64,000 nt of DNA from Vreelandella populi (GTDB lineage: Bacteria; Pseudomonadota; Gammaproteobacteria; Pseudomonadales; Halomonadaceae): NCBI RefSeq assembly GCF_003989825.1, contig NZ_RZHE01000012.1, positions 186,001-250,000 on the forward strand, given 5' to 3'. The notes under the pieces are model-generated. The model had not been told where the DNA came from, did no database searches, and saw only the letters and a list, made by a program, of their open reading frames with translations. Shown here one piece after another: positions 35,053 through 45,864 of the stretch; the first letter of the stretch is position 1; every line of letters starts with the position of its first letter. The position numbers and the translations under genes are program-made.

Positions 35053-35754
35053 TTACTTGATTATGCCGGTGACTCGGACGCGACGTTCTGCGCGCGGTGA
35101 GGCCGCCGCAGGTAGGGTGCGCGTGGCGCTGTGCTGGTCCAGCACGTTTTTCAGCGCAATCAGCATGCCGGCAACGAAAAAAGCCCCGGGCGGCAGAACA
35201 AAAAACAGAAACTGATAATCCTCTACCAGGGTAAGCTGCCAATTGGCCGCAATAGGGCCAAGCAGCAGCGCCATATCGCTGAGCAGCGTGCCTTGTCCAA
35301 GCAGTTCACGCAGCCCGCCAAGGACGACTAGCACGCTACCAAAGCCAATACCCATCATCAGGCCATCGAGTGCGGCAAGACCTACCGGCTGGCGAGAAGC
35401 AAACGCATCGGCACGGCCTAGAATGGCGCAGTTGGTCACGATTAGCGGAATAAAAATGCCCAGCAGCTGATAAAGCGGGTAAGCATAGGCGGCCATCAAC
35501 AGCTCTGCACATGTTACAAAGGCGGCGATGATCATGACAAAGGCAGGCAGCCGTATGGCGCTGGGAACCTGATTGCGTACCAGTGATACGGCAGTGCTTG
35601 AGCCAACCATGACAAACAACGTGGCAATGGCAAGGCCCAGGGAGTTCACGACGGTGGTACTCACCGCGAGCAGGGGGCACAGCCCCAGCAGCTGCACCAG
35701 CGCTGGGTTGCTGGTCCACAGGCCTTGTCGGGTTAGCGTATGCCACTGACTCAT
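35053..35754 (-). CDS. rsxE: Electron transport complex subunit RsxE (RnfE)
   Basis: Inner-membrane subunit of the Rsx/Rnf complex, which uses NADH or ion gradients to drive ferredoxin-type reduction and keeps SoxR reduced. The 233-residue protein has about six membrane helices and the family start [19 protein letters not shown]. The C-terminus is cytoplasmic and basic. It overlaps rsxG by 4 bases. Confidence 0.95.
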   Translation of the reverse strand: MSQWHTLTRQGLWTSNPALVQLLGLCPLLAVSTTVVNSLGLAIATLFVMVGSSTAVSLVRNQVPSAIRLPAFVMIIAAFVTCAELLMAAYAYPLYQLLGIFIPLIVTNCAILGRADAFASRQPVGLAALDGLMMGIGFGSVLVVLGGLRELLGQGTLLSDMALLLGPIAANWQLTLVEDYQFLFFVLPPGAFFVAGMLIALKNVLDQHSATRTLPAAASPRAERRVRVTGIIK

Positions 35755-36386
35755 GGGGATGGTTCCTCTATGTTGAAAAGAAGCGGAGTATGCGCTGCGT
35801 ACTGCAAGGCGTCATGAACGGCATTAATAACCGCGCGTGGGGTAATCGTGGCGCCGGTAAAACCGTCAAACTGGCCGCCATCCTTCTTGACGCCCCAGGC
35901 GTCGGGTGGCAGCTCCTCTAGATGCAATCCATTAAAACGGGTAATCCAGTCGCTGCGCCGGGCCTCAATCTTGTCACCCAACCCTGGAGTTTCCTGATGA
36001 TAGGTAACGCGTACGCCGCTAATGCGCTGCTGCTCATCAATGCCGACGAGTAAATCTATCTCACCGCTGTAGCCCTGGTGGGTAATGACCGGCAGGATGA
36101 CGGCACGATGCCCGTTGCTGCTAATGCGCCAGCCGATGGCGTTTCCACGATGGCCGAGGGCGGCCGACTCGGGTAGCTCAAAGGTGCTATCCAGCAATTG
36201 GGAAGTAGGGATGTTAGCCAATGTGGGCGGCAGCACCGCCTGCAGCTGACGATGCTGGTAAGCTTCGCGGTGCTCGTTAATACGCTCTGCGGTAAACGCG
36301 CGGGTTAGCGCGACACTGCCCGCCGTTATCAAAGCAAAGATTCCCAGGGTTATCGCCCCGTGCCGCATGGCGCTCATGGCTGTCAT
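35751..36386 (-). CDS. rsxG: Electron transport complex subunit RsxG (RnfG)
   Basis: Periplasm-facing subunit carrying covalently bound FMN. The 211-residue protein has one N-terminal membrane helix (about 8-28), an extracytoplasmic domain with [15 protein letters not shown], and the flavinylation motif TGAT ending at Thr180 ([13 protein letters not shown]). It overlaps rsxD and rsxE by 4 bases each. Confidence 0.95.
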   Translation of the reverse strand: MTAMSAMRHGAITLGIFALITAGSVALTRAFTAERINEHREAYQHRQLQAVLPPTLANIPTSQLLDSTFELPESAALGHRGNAIGWRISSNGHRAVILPVITHQGYSGEIDLLVGIDEQQRISGVRVTYHQETPGLGDKIEARRSDWITRFNGLHLEELPPDAWGVKKDGGQFDGFTGATITPRAVINAVHDALQYAAHTPLLFNIEEPSP

Positions 36387-37426
36387 CGCGGCGCTCCCAA
36401 TATGCGTTTGGGGTGGCCCATGGGGTTGGGCACCGTATACAGGTCAATGAGCGGCACACACAGATTCATCAGCAGTACGGCAAAAGCTACGGCGTCCGGA
36501 TACCCGCCCAGGTTGCGAATCACGATGATCAAAAAACCAATGCCTGCCCCGTAAAGCAGTTTGCCGCGCCGGCTGGTTGCGGCGGATACTGGGTCGGTGG
36601 CAATGAAGAAAGCCCCAAACAGCGTAGCGCCGGTTAATAGATGAAAAACGGGCGATGCAAACCCATCGGCGTCGGCCATGTAAAACAGCGTGGCCATTAT
36701 CAGCAGGCTTCCCAGCATCGCTGTTGGGATATGCCAGCTGACAATACGTTTACATAGAAGCAGAACACCCCCCGCTAGCCAGGCCAAGCTGATAAGGCGC
36801 CAGGCTTCAAGTGTGCCATCAGGTAGCGGGTCGCTTGCCCAGAACTGGAAGGCAGGCATGCCCTGCGCTTTTTGTTTAAAGGCATCCAACGGTGTTGCCC
36901 CGCTCAGTGCATCGATATTCGCTATAGGCAAGGTGCCCATTATTTGCGCCCAGAGCGTATCGCTTATCAAAGGCTGAGGAGGTGCCCAAAGCGTCATGTA
37001 GGTGGGAAACGAGACGAGTAAAAGAGCATAGCCCACCATGGCGGGATTAAAGGGGTTATGCCCCAGGCCGCCATAAAGCTGCTTGGCAACTACCACGGCG
37101 GCAATCATTCCCACGCCGATTAGCCACCAGGGGCTCGCCGGCGGCAACGAGACGCCCAGTAGCACGCCGGTGAGCAGGGCGCTTGAGTCATTCAAGGCAG
37201 GCGCTATGGGGCGCTTTCGAAGATAAAGCACACCGCTTTCAAACAACACTCCAAGCGCGGCTGCCAGGACAATATTGCTCAGCACGCCCAGGCCAAAGCA
37301 GTAGGTCATGGCGATTATGCCGGGCAACGTAGCTATTATTACCCAGCGCATTAACGAAGCGGTGGGTGGTGCAGTAGTGCCAGCCGAAGAGGCGTCGTTG
37401 GCATGTGAGGCATGCAGCATGCTCAT
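36383..37426 (-). CDS. rsxD: Electron transport complex subunit RsxD (RnfD)
   Basis: Integral membrane subunit of the Rsx complex with covalent FMN. The 347-residue protein has about nine hydrophobic segments, GLGHNPFNPAMVGYA (near 120-134) and the flavinylation-type motif SGATPLDAFK (near 180). IATDPVSAATSRRGKLLYG is also typical. It overlaps rsxC and rsxG by 4 bases. Confidence 0.96.
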   Translation of the reverse strand: MSMLHASHANDASSAGTTAPPTASLMRWVIIATLPGIIAMTYCFGLGVLSNIVLAAALGVLFESGVLYLRKRPIAPALNDSSALLTGVLLGVSLPPASPWWLIGVGMIAAVVVAKQLYGGLGHNPFNPAMVGYALLLVSFPTYMTLWAPPQPLISDTLWAQIMGTLPIANIDALSGATPLDAFKQKAQGMPAFQFWASDPLPDGTLEAWRLISLAWLAGGVLLLCKRIVSWHIPTAMLGSLLIMATLFYMADADGFASPVFHLLTGATLFGAFFIATDPVSAATSRRGKLLYGAGIGFLIIVIRNLGGYPDAVAFAVLLMNLCVPLIDLYTVPNPMGHPKRILGAPR

Positions 37427-39123
37427 GGGGACTCCTCGGTTGATGCCTGTGTATTTTCACGCGCCTGCGCCAACTGCAAATCGGCAACTTTAAGGTTTTC
37501 CCGGGCGGTCGCCAGCTGCGTTTCCAGGTCTTCATGAGACTCATGGGGCGCCTGCTGAGCCTCGCGAGCGAGCACTTTTTCCGCTTTTCTAACGGCTGCC
37601 TTGGCCGCCGATTGCGCAATACGCAGGCTGCGCAGATCAGTTTGGGGAGCGGCTGACGGCATTGCGGTTGATGCTGGTTGAGCCGTGGCGTCCGCACGGT
37701 TATTGGATGTGGGCGATTTAGTCTGGGCGAGTCTGGCATGGCGACGCGCCTGCTTTTCCGCCTCTTCTCTGGCCAAGCGCGCCTGACGAAACTCAAAGCG
37801 GTGTTTGGCGTGTTCTGCCTTGGCCGTCTCTATTTGTTGGTGGCGCAGGCGGCTTTTGGCTTCACGGTAATCCTCGACCAGCGGGATATGACTTGGACAA
37901 ACGTAGCTGCAGGCACCGCACTCAATACAATCAAAAAGATGATAGCGCGCGAGCTTATCGTCGTCCTGAGCGCGGGCATACCAGTGCAACTGCTGTGGAA
38001 GTAGTTGCACAGGACAAACGCTTTCACACGCGCCGCAGCGAATGCAGGGCGACTCTTGCGGGCCGGGCGGAAGCTCTGCCTGGGTCGCGGCGATCAGGCA
38101 GTTGGTGGTTTTAACAACCGGCCTTTGCAGCGTATCCAGCGTCTCGCCCATCATTGGGCCACCTTGAACAACGCCGCTTAGCCTGTCGGTATCAAGTCCT
38201 ACCTGAGCCAGAAGCGTTTCCATGGACGTTCCCAGGCGCACCCAGTAGTTGCCAGGGCGCGCAATGGCATCACCTGTTAACGTCACTATCCGCTCAACCA
38301 ACGGCTGCCCGGCCCGCACGGCATTCAACGCTGCCAATAGCGTACCTGGGTTATGGCACAGTACGCCTATATCTGCCGGCAGCCCTTGGCTTGGCACCGT
38401 TCGGTTTAAAAGCGTTTTAATCAGCAGTTTTTCGCTGCCGCTTGGATAGCGGGTAGGGATGACGGTAAGCGTCACGCTAGCCAGTTGGCTTCTGGTAATG
38501 GCTTGCTCAAGCGCCGCAATTGCCTCGGGTTTGTTGTCCTCGATGCCAATGATGATCTGTTTGGCGCCGCACAAAGAGGCAATCAGTTGAGCGCCTTCGA
38601 GAACGTCATCTGGGTAGCGTTGTAGAGTGATATCGTCAGCGGTGATATAGGGTTCGCATTCGGCGGCATTGACGATAAGAGTATCAATAGCGTGGCGCAC
38701 GATAACGCGTGTTTTAACCTGCGTGGGAAAACCAGCTCCGCCCAGACCAACAACGCCGCTTTCATCCAGGCGTGCCAGGAGGGTACGCGCATCCGTATCG
38801 CGCCAGCTAAGCGGGGCAAGCGTGTCCCAGGTGTCCTGCCCGTCGCTTTCAATCTGGATATCATGGCCGCTTACATGCGTAACGGTGCCGCTGATACTGG
38901 CATGGATGTTAGCGGATATGAGCCCATCACGTTTGGCAATCAGACTACCCACCTGAACGCTATCACCTGGGTTGACGCAAGCGACGGCCGGGCGCCCGCT
39001 ATGTTGGCGTAAGGGCAGGCTTACCTGCTCTGGTAACGTCGCTCGCTGCAAAGGCGCCTGGCTTGAGCGTACTTTTCGCTCTGGTGGATAAATACCGCCT
39101 GGAAAATCAAAAGAGAGTGTCAT
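37423..39123 (-). CDS. rsxC: Electron transport complex subunit RsxC (RnfC)
   Basis: NADH- and FMN-binding soluble subunit with two [4Fe-4S] clusters. The 566-residue chain has an N-terminal SLBB-like region, the nucleotide-binding [12 protein letters not shown] (about 122-133), and the cluster motifs [12 protein letters not shown] and [12 protein letters not shown] (about 365-415). After about 430 comes a charged Ala/Lys/Glu-rich tail of roughly 130 residues with coiled-coil character, as in other gammaproteobacterial RsxC proteins but of variable length. Confidence 0.96.
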   Translation of the reverse strand: MTLSFDFPGGIYPPERKVRSSQAPLQRATLPEQVSLPLRQHSGRPAVACVNPGDSVQVGSLIAKRDGLISANIHASISGTVTHVSGHDIQIESDGQDTWDTLAPLSWRDTDARTLLARLDESGVVGLGGAGFPTQVKTRVIVRHAIDTLIVNAAECEPYITADDITLQRYPDDVLEGAQLIASLCGAKQIIIGIEDNKPEAIAALEQAITRSQLASVTLTVIPTRYPSGSEKLLIKTLLNRTVPSQGLPADIGVLCHNPGTLLAALNAVRAGQPLVERIVTLTGDAIARPGNYWVRLGTSMETLLAQVGLDTDRLSGVVQGGPMMGETLDTLQRPVVKTTNCLIAATQAELPPGPQESPCIRCGACESVCPVQLLPQQLHWYARAQDDDKLARYHLFDCIECGACSYVCPSHIPLVEDYREAKSRLRHQQIETAKAEHAKHRFEFRQARLAREEAEKQARRHARLAQTKSPTSNNRADATAQPASTAMPSAAPQTDLRSLRIAQSAAKAAVRKAEKVLAREAQQAPHESHEDLETQLATARENLKVADLQLAQARENTQASTEESP

Positions 39124-39719
39124 TCAGCCCCTCGGACAGCTAGTGTGCGGTCACTGGCAAACACGCCGGCCGCAGGCGATATTACCGGCTGCCAGTGGGT
39201 AAGCGGGGTACTTCTGGGTAACATATCAATACAGTCCACTGGGCAGGGCTCAACGCATAGATCACAGCCCGTACATTCATCTTCAATAACGGTATGCATC
39301 TGCTTGGCGGCGCCAATAATGGCATCAACAGGGCATGCCTGAATGCATTTGGTACAGCCAATACACTCAGCCTCACGAATAAAGGCAACCTGGAGTTCTT
39401 CTGGCGCTTCGCCATCAAGTGGGGCAGGTTCGCGGCCTAGTAAATCGGCTAGCGCTTGTATGGTTGCTTCACCACCAGGCGGGCACTTGTTGAGTGCATC
39501 CCCTTCATTTATCGCCTCGGCATAGGGGCGACAGCCCGGGTAGCCGCATTGGCCGCACTGGGTTTGCGGAAGCAGCGCGTCAATCTGTTCAACCAGCGGG
39601 TGATCATCACCTTTGAACCGCTCACTCACCGCGCCTAACAGGGCACCAAAACCAACGCCCAATCCGGTAAGAATACCAATGGCACTGGCAATGCCCCAGA
39701 GAGAAACAGCATCACTCAT
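39120..39719 (-). CDS. rsxB: Electron transport complex subunit RsxB (RnfB)
   Basis: Ferredoxin-like subunit. The 199-residue protein has an N-terminal membrane anchor (about 6-28), the four-Cys cluster motif [18 protein letters not shown] (about 53-70) and two bacterial ferredoxin motifs, [16 protein letters not shown] and [16 protein letters not shown]. It overlaps rsxC by 4 bases and lies 9 bases after rsxA. Confidence 0.96.
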   Translation of the reverse strand: MSDAVSLWGIASAIGILTGLGVGFGALLGAVSERFKGDDHPLVEQIDALLPQTQCGQCGYPGCRPYAEAINEGDALNKCPPGGEATIQALADLLGREPAPLDGEAPEELQVAFIREAECIGCTKCIQACPVDAIIGAAKQMHTVIEDECTGCDLCVEPCPVDCIDMLPRSTPLTHWQPVISPAAGVFASDRTLAVRGAE

Positions 39720-39728
39720 GGTATTAAA

Positions 39729-40310
39729 TTACCCCTGGGTTAAGCCGGAAAAACCGAGAAAAGCGAGCGACATCAAACTGGCCGTTACCATGGCGATGGC
39801 GGCACCCTTGAAGGGCTTAGGCACATCGGCACCGTCCAGGCGCTCACGCATGGCGGCAAAGAGGACCAGAATCAGTGAAAACCCCAAGGCGGCTCCCAGG
39901 CCATAAAGTGTGGTATGAAAAAAGCTCAGCTCGCGGTTAAGTGAGAGTAGCGCAACCCCTAGCACTGCACAGTTAGTAGTAATCAAGGGCAGGAAAATAC
40001 CCAGTACCTGATGCAAAAGCGGGCTTAAATGGCGCACCATAATTTCTGTAAACTGGACGACCGCCGCAATCACGACAATAAAGCTGATGGTACGCAGGTA
40101 GGTGACGTCCAGCGGAACCAGCAGGCCGTAATACACCACGTAGCTTGCCGCTGACGCGAGGGTAAGCACGAAAGTAGTCGCCAGTGACATGCCCATGGCC
40201 GATTCCAGCTTATTGGATACCCCCATAAAAGGGCACAGGCCTAAAAACTGTACTAATACAAAGTTATTGACCAATGCTGTGCTGATCAAAATGATAAATA
40301 ATTCACTCAT
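39729..40310 (-). CDS. rsxA: Electron transport complex subunit RsxA (RnfA)
   Basis: Integral membrane subunit of 193 residues with six predicted helices, the start [20 protein letters not shown] and a Cys in [10 protein letters not shown], typical of the RnfA/NqrE family. Its ATG overlaps the stop of an upstream diguanylate cyclase gene (ATGA at 40307-40310), so the rsx genes are translationally linked to a c-di-GMP enzyme in this genome. Confidence 0.96.
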   Translation of the reverse strand: MSELFIILISTALVNNFVLVQFLGLCPFMGVSNKLESAMGMSLATTFVLTLASAASYVVYYGLLVPLDVTYLRTISFIVVIAAVVQFTEIMVRHLSPLLHQVLGIFLPLITTNCAVLGVALLSLNRELSFFHTTLYGLGAALGFSLILVLFAAMRERLDGADVPKPFKGAAIAMVTASLMSLAFLGFSGLTQG

Positions 40311-41908
40311 AGCGGTGCATCGGGTGTATGAACTGAAGTACGGGCGATGGAGGGTTTAAATACGATTACCTGATGTCGCCCCGCCGCCTTGGCGCTATAC
40401 AGAGCCTGGTCGGCATTACTCATCAAGGCCGAAGGCGAAATATCAATGCTTTCATCAAGCGATCCGATACCTACGCTAATAGTAACATGGGGCGCAACAG
40501 GTGACGCCTTATGAGCAAGTTTCAAGTTGGCCACCGTATGATGCAATAGGTAGCCTATCTGCTCAGCCCTCTGGGCTGAGGTATTAGGAAGCAGAGCGCT
40601 GAACTCTTCGCCGCCGGTACGGGCAATCAAAAAATCATGGTCAGTGGCGATACGCTGCAGCGCCTTGGCTACTTGCTGCAGGCATTCATCACCTTTTTGA
40701 TGACCGTAATGGTCGTTGAACAGCTTGAAATGGTCAATATCCAGCATCATCGCCGCCAGTGGTTGATGCAGGGCCTGGGTCTCATGAATGTCGGCCTTGA
40801 GCTGCTGATCAAAAAGACGTCGGTTAGGTAGCCCGGTTAATGAATCATGGGTAGACAGATTGAGAAGCTCGGCATTGAGTTCCCGCTGGCGGGTTAGCTG
40901 CTGATCAAAGCTGCGCGCCAACATGCCGATCTCATCGTTACGCTGGCAGAGTAGGGCCGAATCAAGTTGGCTATTCTCGCCCGAGGTTTGTCTTGCAAAA
41001 ATCGACAGCGATTTAAGCGGTTTCAGGATGATCCGTTCCATCAGCCAGAGTACAAAGCCAATCACAAATAACATGAGACAGGCGGTCCAGATCAACACGT
41101 AGCGAATGGTATCGAGGCTTGCCAAGTAATGGGTGCGGTTAAGCTGTGTACCTACGGTAATACTGATAGCAGGCACATTTGTAGGTAGTAAGTGCTGAGC
41201 ATAAATAGTGTCGCCTTTGATAGTGGTCGACGGTGTGGCTTGAGCAGTAAGCTGTCGGTCAATGGTGATCGGAAGGCCGGTCACATTTTCCATCTGCTTA
41301 ATCCATTTGCCATCCATTAAGCGCACCTTTGCCAACCATCCAGTACTTGGGCCGCTGCTATCAGTGCGCAGAATCGGCGTGATCGCTACCATTGCTGGCG
41401 AGTTGATACCAGGGAAAAGAAAATCCTGCTGGTCAGGATTGTTTTCTATCGATAACTGGATACTGTCAATAAAAGGTGCCATCCAGGCACAAGCATCAAC
41501 AACATGCGTACAGGTCGCAAAATGATTGTCGTCAGGCGCTAAGCCTGAAAGGTAGTAGACCTCGCCATCGGCGTTGAAAAACGCTATCAGTTGATAGCGC
41601 ATCTCCGTCATCATTTCAGGGCTGAAATTAACCTCAGCGTAGCGTGGGTAATTATCTTGAACAAATTCATAAGTATCGTCCCAGTTTGCCCAGTCGCGTG
41701 CCTGAGCCAACAGCTCTTGCTGGGCCAAGAAGAAGCTGCGTTCTACACGTTTCAGTTCCTGGCCAATAATTCCACGCTCTTCTTTATGCAGTGCGGGTAA
41801 AATAAACCATTTGCTCATAGCACCCAACGAACATAGGGCGAGGAATAACACGCCACTTAACGCTACTAAAAATTGAAAACGCAGTGATCGAGTGAAGTGC
41901 CGGAGCAT
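40307..41908 (-). CDS. Membrane diguanylate cyclase with CHASE4-like sensor, HAMP and GGDEF domains
   Basis: A 533-residue c-di-GMP synthase. TM1 is at about 12-33; a periplasmic sensor (about 40-260, with [12 protein letters not shown] typical of CHASE4) follows; TM2 is at 271-290; HAMP at about 291-345; GGDEF domain at about 350-525 with the active motif GGEEF at 432-436 and [14 protein letters not shown]. The position of the inhibitory RxxD site reads TDHD, so allosteric product inhibition through that site is doubtful. It is the first gene of the unit DGC-rsxABCDGE-nth-CA. Confidence 0.9.
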   Translation of the reverse strand: MLRHFTRSLRFQFLVALSGVLFLALCSLGAMSKWFILPALHKEERGIIGQELKRVERSFFLAQQELLAQARDWANWDDTYEFVQDNYPRYAEVNFSPEMMTEMRYQLIAFFNADGEVYYLSGLAPDDNHFATCTHVVDACAWMAPFIDSIQLSIENNPDQQDFLFPGINSPAMVAITPILRTDSSGPSTGWLAKVRLMDGKWIKQMENVTGLPITIDRQLTAQATPSTTIKGDTIYAQHLLPTNVPAISITVGTQLNRTHYLASLDTIRYVLIWTACLMLFVIGFVLWLMERIILKPLKSLSIFARQTSGENSQLDSALLCQRNDEIGMLARSFDQQLTRQRELNAELLNLSTHDSLTGLPNRRLFDQQLKADIHETQALHQPLAAMMLDIDHFKLFNDHYGHQKGDECLQQVAKALQRIATDHDFLIARTGGEEFSALLPNTSAQRAEQIGYLLHHTVANLKLAHKASPVAPHVTISVGIGSLDESIDISPSALMSNADQALYSAKAAGRHQVIVFKPSIARTSVHTPDAPL

Positions 41909-41969
41909 AAGCGAGCCTGAACGGGGTAGTCTTTAGAGGGGGCGTTTTGCTTGGAAAAGCATAGAAAAA

Positions 41970-41998
41970 GGGGGTAGAGCTTGAGCAACTCTACCCCC
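41970..41998 (-). terminator. Terminator of metG
   Basis: A 10-bp stem gggggtagag / ctctaccccc (41970-41979 and 41989-41998), followed on the minus strand by TTTTTCT, 22 bases past the metG stop. Confidence 0.85.
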
Positions 41999-42019
41999 TA
42001 GCCATGCTGAAAGCGCTGG

Positions 42020-44056
42020 CTACATTACACGTTGACCAGGTTCTGCACCAGCATCGGGTGAAAGAAGGTAAATGCCGTCCTTGTTGGCGGAGGCGAGTAC
42101 CATGCCTTCTGAGAGGCCAAAGCGCATTTTACGCGGGGCGAGGTTAGCAACCATGACCGTAAGGCGTCCTTCCAGTGCCTCAGGTGCATAGGAGCTGCGA
42201 ATGCCAGAGAAGACGTTGCGTGTTTCGCCGCCGATATCCAGCGTCAGCTGGAGCAGCTTATCGGCACCTTCCACGTACTGTGCCTTGGTAATACGAGCAA
42301 TACGCAGGTCTACCTTGGCGAAATCATCAAAGCTAATTTCATCGGCAATGGGTTCTTCCACCAATGGGCCTTTAGCTACTTCTTTCAGCTTCTGCTCTTC
42401 CACCAGGTCTTCCTTTGACGCTTCGATCATGGCATCGATCTTGTCGCGCTCGACACGGGTCATCAGTGGTTTGAATTTTTCAACTCCGTGATTGACCAGC
42501 ACGTTATGGCGACTTTCCCAGTCAAGCGAGTCCAGATTCAGGAAGATCCGTGCCTGTTCTGCCATGGTGGGAACCACCGGCGCCAGATAGACCATCAGCT
42601 GACGGAAAAGGTTAATACCCACCGAGCAGATCTCAAGTACCTCTTCGTCGCGCCCGTCCTGTTTGGCGAGAGCCCAGGGTTCCTTGTCAGCGATATAGGT
42701 GTTTGCTTCGTCAGCCAGCTCCATAATTTTGCGCATGGCTCGGCTAAACTCACGGGCTTCGAAGTCTTCGGCAATATCGTCGCCAGCGGCGATAAACCGA
42801 GCAACCATCTGCGGCTCGGTGCAGTGGGTGGAAAGCGTGCCGCCACCCAGTTTTTTAACAAACCCGGCACAGCGGCTGGCAATGTTGACCACCTTGCCGA
42901 CCAGATCGGAATTAACCCGTGCAGCAAAGTCGTCCAGGTTGAGGTCCAGATCATCTACTTTGGAGGTGAGCTTGGCAGCAAAGTAGTAACGCAGATATTC
43001 AGGGTTAAGGTAATCGGCATAGGTGGCGGCCTTGATAAAGGTGCCGCGGGACTTCGACATCTTGGCGCCGTCCACGGTCAGAAACCCGTGGCAGTTAACG
43101 GCAGTGGGCGTGCGCAGATCGGCACCGTGCAGCATGGCTGGCCAGAAAAGCGCGTGGAAATAGACGATATCTTTGCCGATGAAGTGATAGACCTCGGCAC
43201 TGGAGTCCTTGCGCCAGTAGCTATCGAAATCGATGCCTTCACGGTCACATAAATTCTTGAAGCTGGCCAGATAGCCGATAGGGGCATCCAGCCAGACATA
43301 AAAATACTTGCCCGGCGCATCGGGGATTTCAAACCCGAAGTAGGGCGCATCCCGGGAAATATCCCATTCGTTGAAGCCGGACTCGAACCACTCCATCAGC
43401 TTATTGCGGATTTGCGGCTGTACATGACCGTCGTTGATCCATGCCTGCAAAAACTCGGCAAAGTCAGGCAGTTTAAAGAAGTAGTGTGTCGAGCTGCGTA
43501 CTTCTGGCGTGGCGCCGGAAATAGCCGAAACCGGATTGATGAGATCGGCAGGCGTATAGGTGGCGCCGCATTTCTCGCAGTTATCACCGTATTGGTCGTC
43601 GGCACCACATTTTGGGCAGGTGCCCTTGATGAAGCGGTCCGCCAGGAAAAGACCCTTTTGCGGGTCGTACATCTGTTCAATATCACGGGTGGCAATATGC
43701 CCTTTATCACGCAGGCGCTTGTAAATCAGCTCACTGAAATGACGGTTTTCTTCTGAATGGGTGGAGTGATAGTTATCAAACCCCACGCCAAAACGGGCGA
43801 AATCTTGCTGGTGATCATGTGACACCCGATCAATCAGGGCTTCCGGTGTAATGCCTTCCTGTTCGGCACGCAGCATGATCGCCGTGCCATGGGCGTCATC
43901 GGCACACACGTAGTAGCACTGTTGGCCACGGCTTTTCTGAAAACGTACCCAGATATCGGTTTGGATATATTCAAGCAAGTGACCGAGGTGAATAGCTCCG
44001 TTGGCGTAAGGGAGCGCGCTGGTCACCAGAATATTGCGCGTGGCAGAGTTGGACAT
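42020..44056 (-). CDS. metG: Methionyl-tRNA synthetase
   Basis: Class I aminoacyl-tRNA synthetase of 678 residues. The HIGH-like motif reads [14 protein letters not shown] (about 13-26), the zinc knuckle region [19 protein letters not shown] has four Cys, and the KMSKS loop is [14 protein letters not shown]-terminal Trbp111-like dimerisation domain (about 575-678, [15 protein letters not shown]) is present, as in the long E. coli form. The ATG at 44056 is where homology starts; no strong ribosome site is visible. Confidence 0.97.
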   Translation of the reverse strand: MSNSATRNILVTSALPYANGAIHLGHLLEYIQTDIWVRFQKSRGQQCYYVCADDAHGTAIMLRAEQEGITPEALIDRVSHDHQQDFARFGVGFDNYHSTHSEENRHFSELIYKRLRDKGHIATRDIEQMYDPQKGLFLADRFIKGTCPKCGADDQYGDNCEKCGATYTPADLINPVSAISGATPEVRSSTHYFFKLPDFAEFLQAWINDGHVQPQIRNKLMEWFESGFNEWDISRDAPYFGFEIPDAPGKYFYVWLDAPIGYLASFKNLCDREGIDFDSYWRKDSSAEVYHFIGKDIVYFHALFWPAMLHGADLRTPTAVNCHGFLTVDGAKMSKSRGTFIKAATYADYLNPEYLRYYFAAKLTSKVDDLDLNLDDFAARVNSDLVGKVVNIASRCAGFVKKLGGGTLSTHCTEPQMVARFIAAGDDIAEDFEAREFSRAMRKIMELADEANTYIADKEPWALAKQDGRDEEVLEICSVGINLFRQLMVYLAPVVPTMAEQARIFLNLDSLDWESRHNVLVNHGVEKFKPLMTRVERDKIDAMIEASKEDLVEEQKLKEVAKGPLVEEPIADEISFDDFAKVDLRIARITKAQYVEGADKLLQLTLDIGGETRNVFSGIRSSYAPEALEGRLTVMVANLAPRKMRFGLSEGMVLASANKDGIYLLSPDAGAEPGQRVM

Positions 44057-44121
44057 GGTGAATGCTAATTCCAATTGGACGATAACAGTGAAATGGGGAA
44101 GTTATCCGGCCTCTGGCCGAT

Positions 44122-44151
44122 GATATTGTCAGTAATGATATAGTCAGTAAC
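44122..44151. repeat. 15-bp imperfect tandem repeat upstream of metG
   Basis: gatattgtcagtaat followed directly by gatatagtcagtaac, differing at 2 of 15 positions, 66-95 bases before the metG start. It may be a regulatory half-site pair or slippage. Confidence 0.7.
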
Positions 44152-44202
44152 GAGCGTAGGAGCGAAGTATAGGCATCGCATTCGCTAGGCTTTCAGTCGT
44201 TA

Positions 44203-44484
44203 CTAGTAGAGCGCTTGTTCTTCTTGAACGACTTCTTTTAAAAGCTCCAAAAACAGCTTGTCAGCTTCTGAGTGCTCGGCAGGGTCTTCGGGAATATGCA
44301 CGCTGGTAGTGTCTGATATCTCGTTGGCAATTCGTGCCATAGCCGCAGGGCTACTGCCTTCATTTAGCTGCTGTCGGGCGATGACTAGCGACTGCTCAAG
44401 AATATTGGGGTCTTGAAGCAATTTACGTATAAAGCCCCGCAGTTCATTAATAATGCGAGATTTTTGAATTTCTGATGCGGACAT
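44203..44484 (-). CDS. Small uncharacterised helical protein
   Basis: A 93-residue protein I do not recognise. It is predicted almost fully helical, with an acidic C-terminal half (PEDPAEHSEADKLFLELLKE) and no Cys or membrane segment. The ATG at 44484 has AAGGAG 7 bases upstream, a strong site; the frame is open further upstream but without support. It lies between the acyltransferase/rdgC genes and metG on the same strand, probably as its own unit. Confidence 0.65.
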   Translation of the reverse strand: MSASEIQKSRIINELRGFIRKLLQDPNILEQSLVIARQQLNEGSSPAAMARIANEISDTTSVHIPEDPAEHSEADKLFLELLKEVVQEEQALY

Positions 44485-44617
44485 AAAATTCTCCTTAACG
44501 CCACGCAGGCGGACAGCCGCAAGCGTGGCCTGGCAATGTATTGACCATAGCATTTTTTCGTGCGGTGAGCATGGCTCGTCTAACGCCAGTCTGCATCACT
44601 ATTGTGGATGATCGATA

Positions 44618-45802
44618 TCATTTAAGCGTTAACCGGCCCGCCTTGTGCTTAACGGGGTTGGCATACTGCAATAGCCAATAAGGCCGCAAGGCTTCGGGTA
44701 CGTTCGCAAGACGTGCCTGAAAGCGCTCGCGATCCTGACGGGTAATGGTTTTGCGCGCCACCAGCTCAGGTGCCTCACCCAGCGCTTCCAATGCCAGGTA
44801 GTGGCTTGGGTACAAGCGGTAACCTCCAATGACCTGGCGATCGATTTCGCCGGCCACTTCATCAGGGGTCGCCATGTCCACGCCAACGGGGGCGCCAAAA
44901 CGCAGTTGAACACGGCCTTTAGCGCCGGTAATGCCCGCTACAATCGAGCGGATATCTTCAAACTCGCTTTTAGCGTAGCTGCCCTGTGTGGCTAGATCGT
45001 GTAGCTCCTGGGCTTTTTGCACGTCGCAGGGGTCATATTCATAGCTGATGGATACTGGCACGAGCTTAAGCTCGGCCACCGCGTCGCCAAACACCATATC
45101 GCGCTCGGCATTACGCTTGGCCATTGTCAGCATCTTGATGATGGCAGGGTCAGTGCGGTCGATACCGTTTTTGGCGCGACCTTCGCGCTGGGCCATCCAG
45201 ATAGAGTGCTGGTCTTCTGTAATCGAGTGACGAATATAGGCGGAAAGCTGCTGATAGGCGGCCAGCATGGCACGTTTGCCGCGTGCGCTCCTCGGGACAA
45301 TAAAGCTTTTATTTAACCGCATCAGGTCGGTTACGTAAGGCTTTTTGAGCAGGTTGTCACCGATGGCAATACGGACCGTGTCTCGTCCAGCCTGATAAAG
45401 CGCGTAGTTTACAAACGCCGGATCAAGGGATATATCCCGATGGTTGCCAATAAACAGGTAGGCGCCGTTAGGGTCGAGCTTATCAAGCCCCGACACCTCA
45501 AACGCATCTGTCGTGGTGCGAATCATGCGCTCCATGTAAGTGGCGATGCGCATTTGAAAGTCGCGCACCGAAGTAACCCCTTTTACTTCGCGCTGTATGG
45601 CATGACTTGCCAGTTTGCGGGCAAGCGATGGCACCCAGCGGGCCATACGGGGCAGGCGGAAACGGGTAAGCGCATCCAGTAGCTCGCTATCGCGAGCCAG
45701 ATGTGCAAGAACATCAGCCACTTCGCTATCCATATAAGGGCGGATATCCGCCCATGGGTCAGTGGTATTGAGAGCGTTGGGTGCTTCGTTGTGATGAGTC
45801 AT
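44618..45802 (-). CDS. 1-acyl-glycerol-3-phosphate acyltransferase-like protein (PlsC superfamily)
   Basis: A 394-residue protein of the LPLAT superfamily. The catalytic block reads FIGNHRDISLDPAFVNYAL (about 118-136): His, then Asp two residues on and again six residues on, instead of the simple H-x4-D. Later blocks FIVPRSARGKRAML and SIWMAQREGRAKNGIDRTD fit the acyltransferase substrate-binding motifs. There is no clear membrane helix, so it is probably a peripheral membrane enzyme of phospholipid metabolism. The exact acyl acceptor is unknown. Confidence 0.8.
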   Translation of the reverse strand: MTHHNEAPNALNTTDPWADIRPYMDSEVADVLAHLARDSELLDALTRFRLPRMARWVPSLARKLASHAIQREVKGVTSVRDFQMRIATYMERMIRTTTDAFEVSGLDKLDPNGAYLFIGNHRDISLDPAFVNYALYQAGRDTVRIAIGDNLLKKPYVTDLMRLNKSFIVPRSARGKRAMLAAYQQLSAYIRHSITEDQHSIWMAQREGRAKNGIDRTDPAIIKMLTMAKRNAERDMVFGDAVAELKLVPVSISYEYDPCDVQKAQELHDLATQGSYAKSEFEDIRSIVAGITGAKGRVQLRFGAPVGVDMATPDEVAGEIDRQVIGGYRLYPSHYLALEALGEAPELVARKTITRQDRERFQARLANVPEALRPYWLLQYANPVKHKAGRLTLK

Positions 45803-45864
45803 GCGATCCGTTGGATGATAAGTAAAAAGCGATTCATAGCAGCGAGATCAAAATGTCGGTTGCC

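Noticed and set aside
42488..43252. A 254-codon open frame antisense to metG
   Set aside because: Same reasoning: shadow of metG codon bias, with low-complexity content and no start signals.
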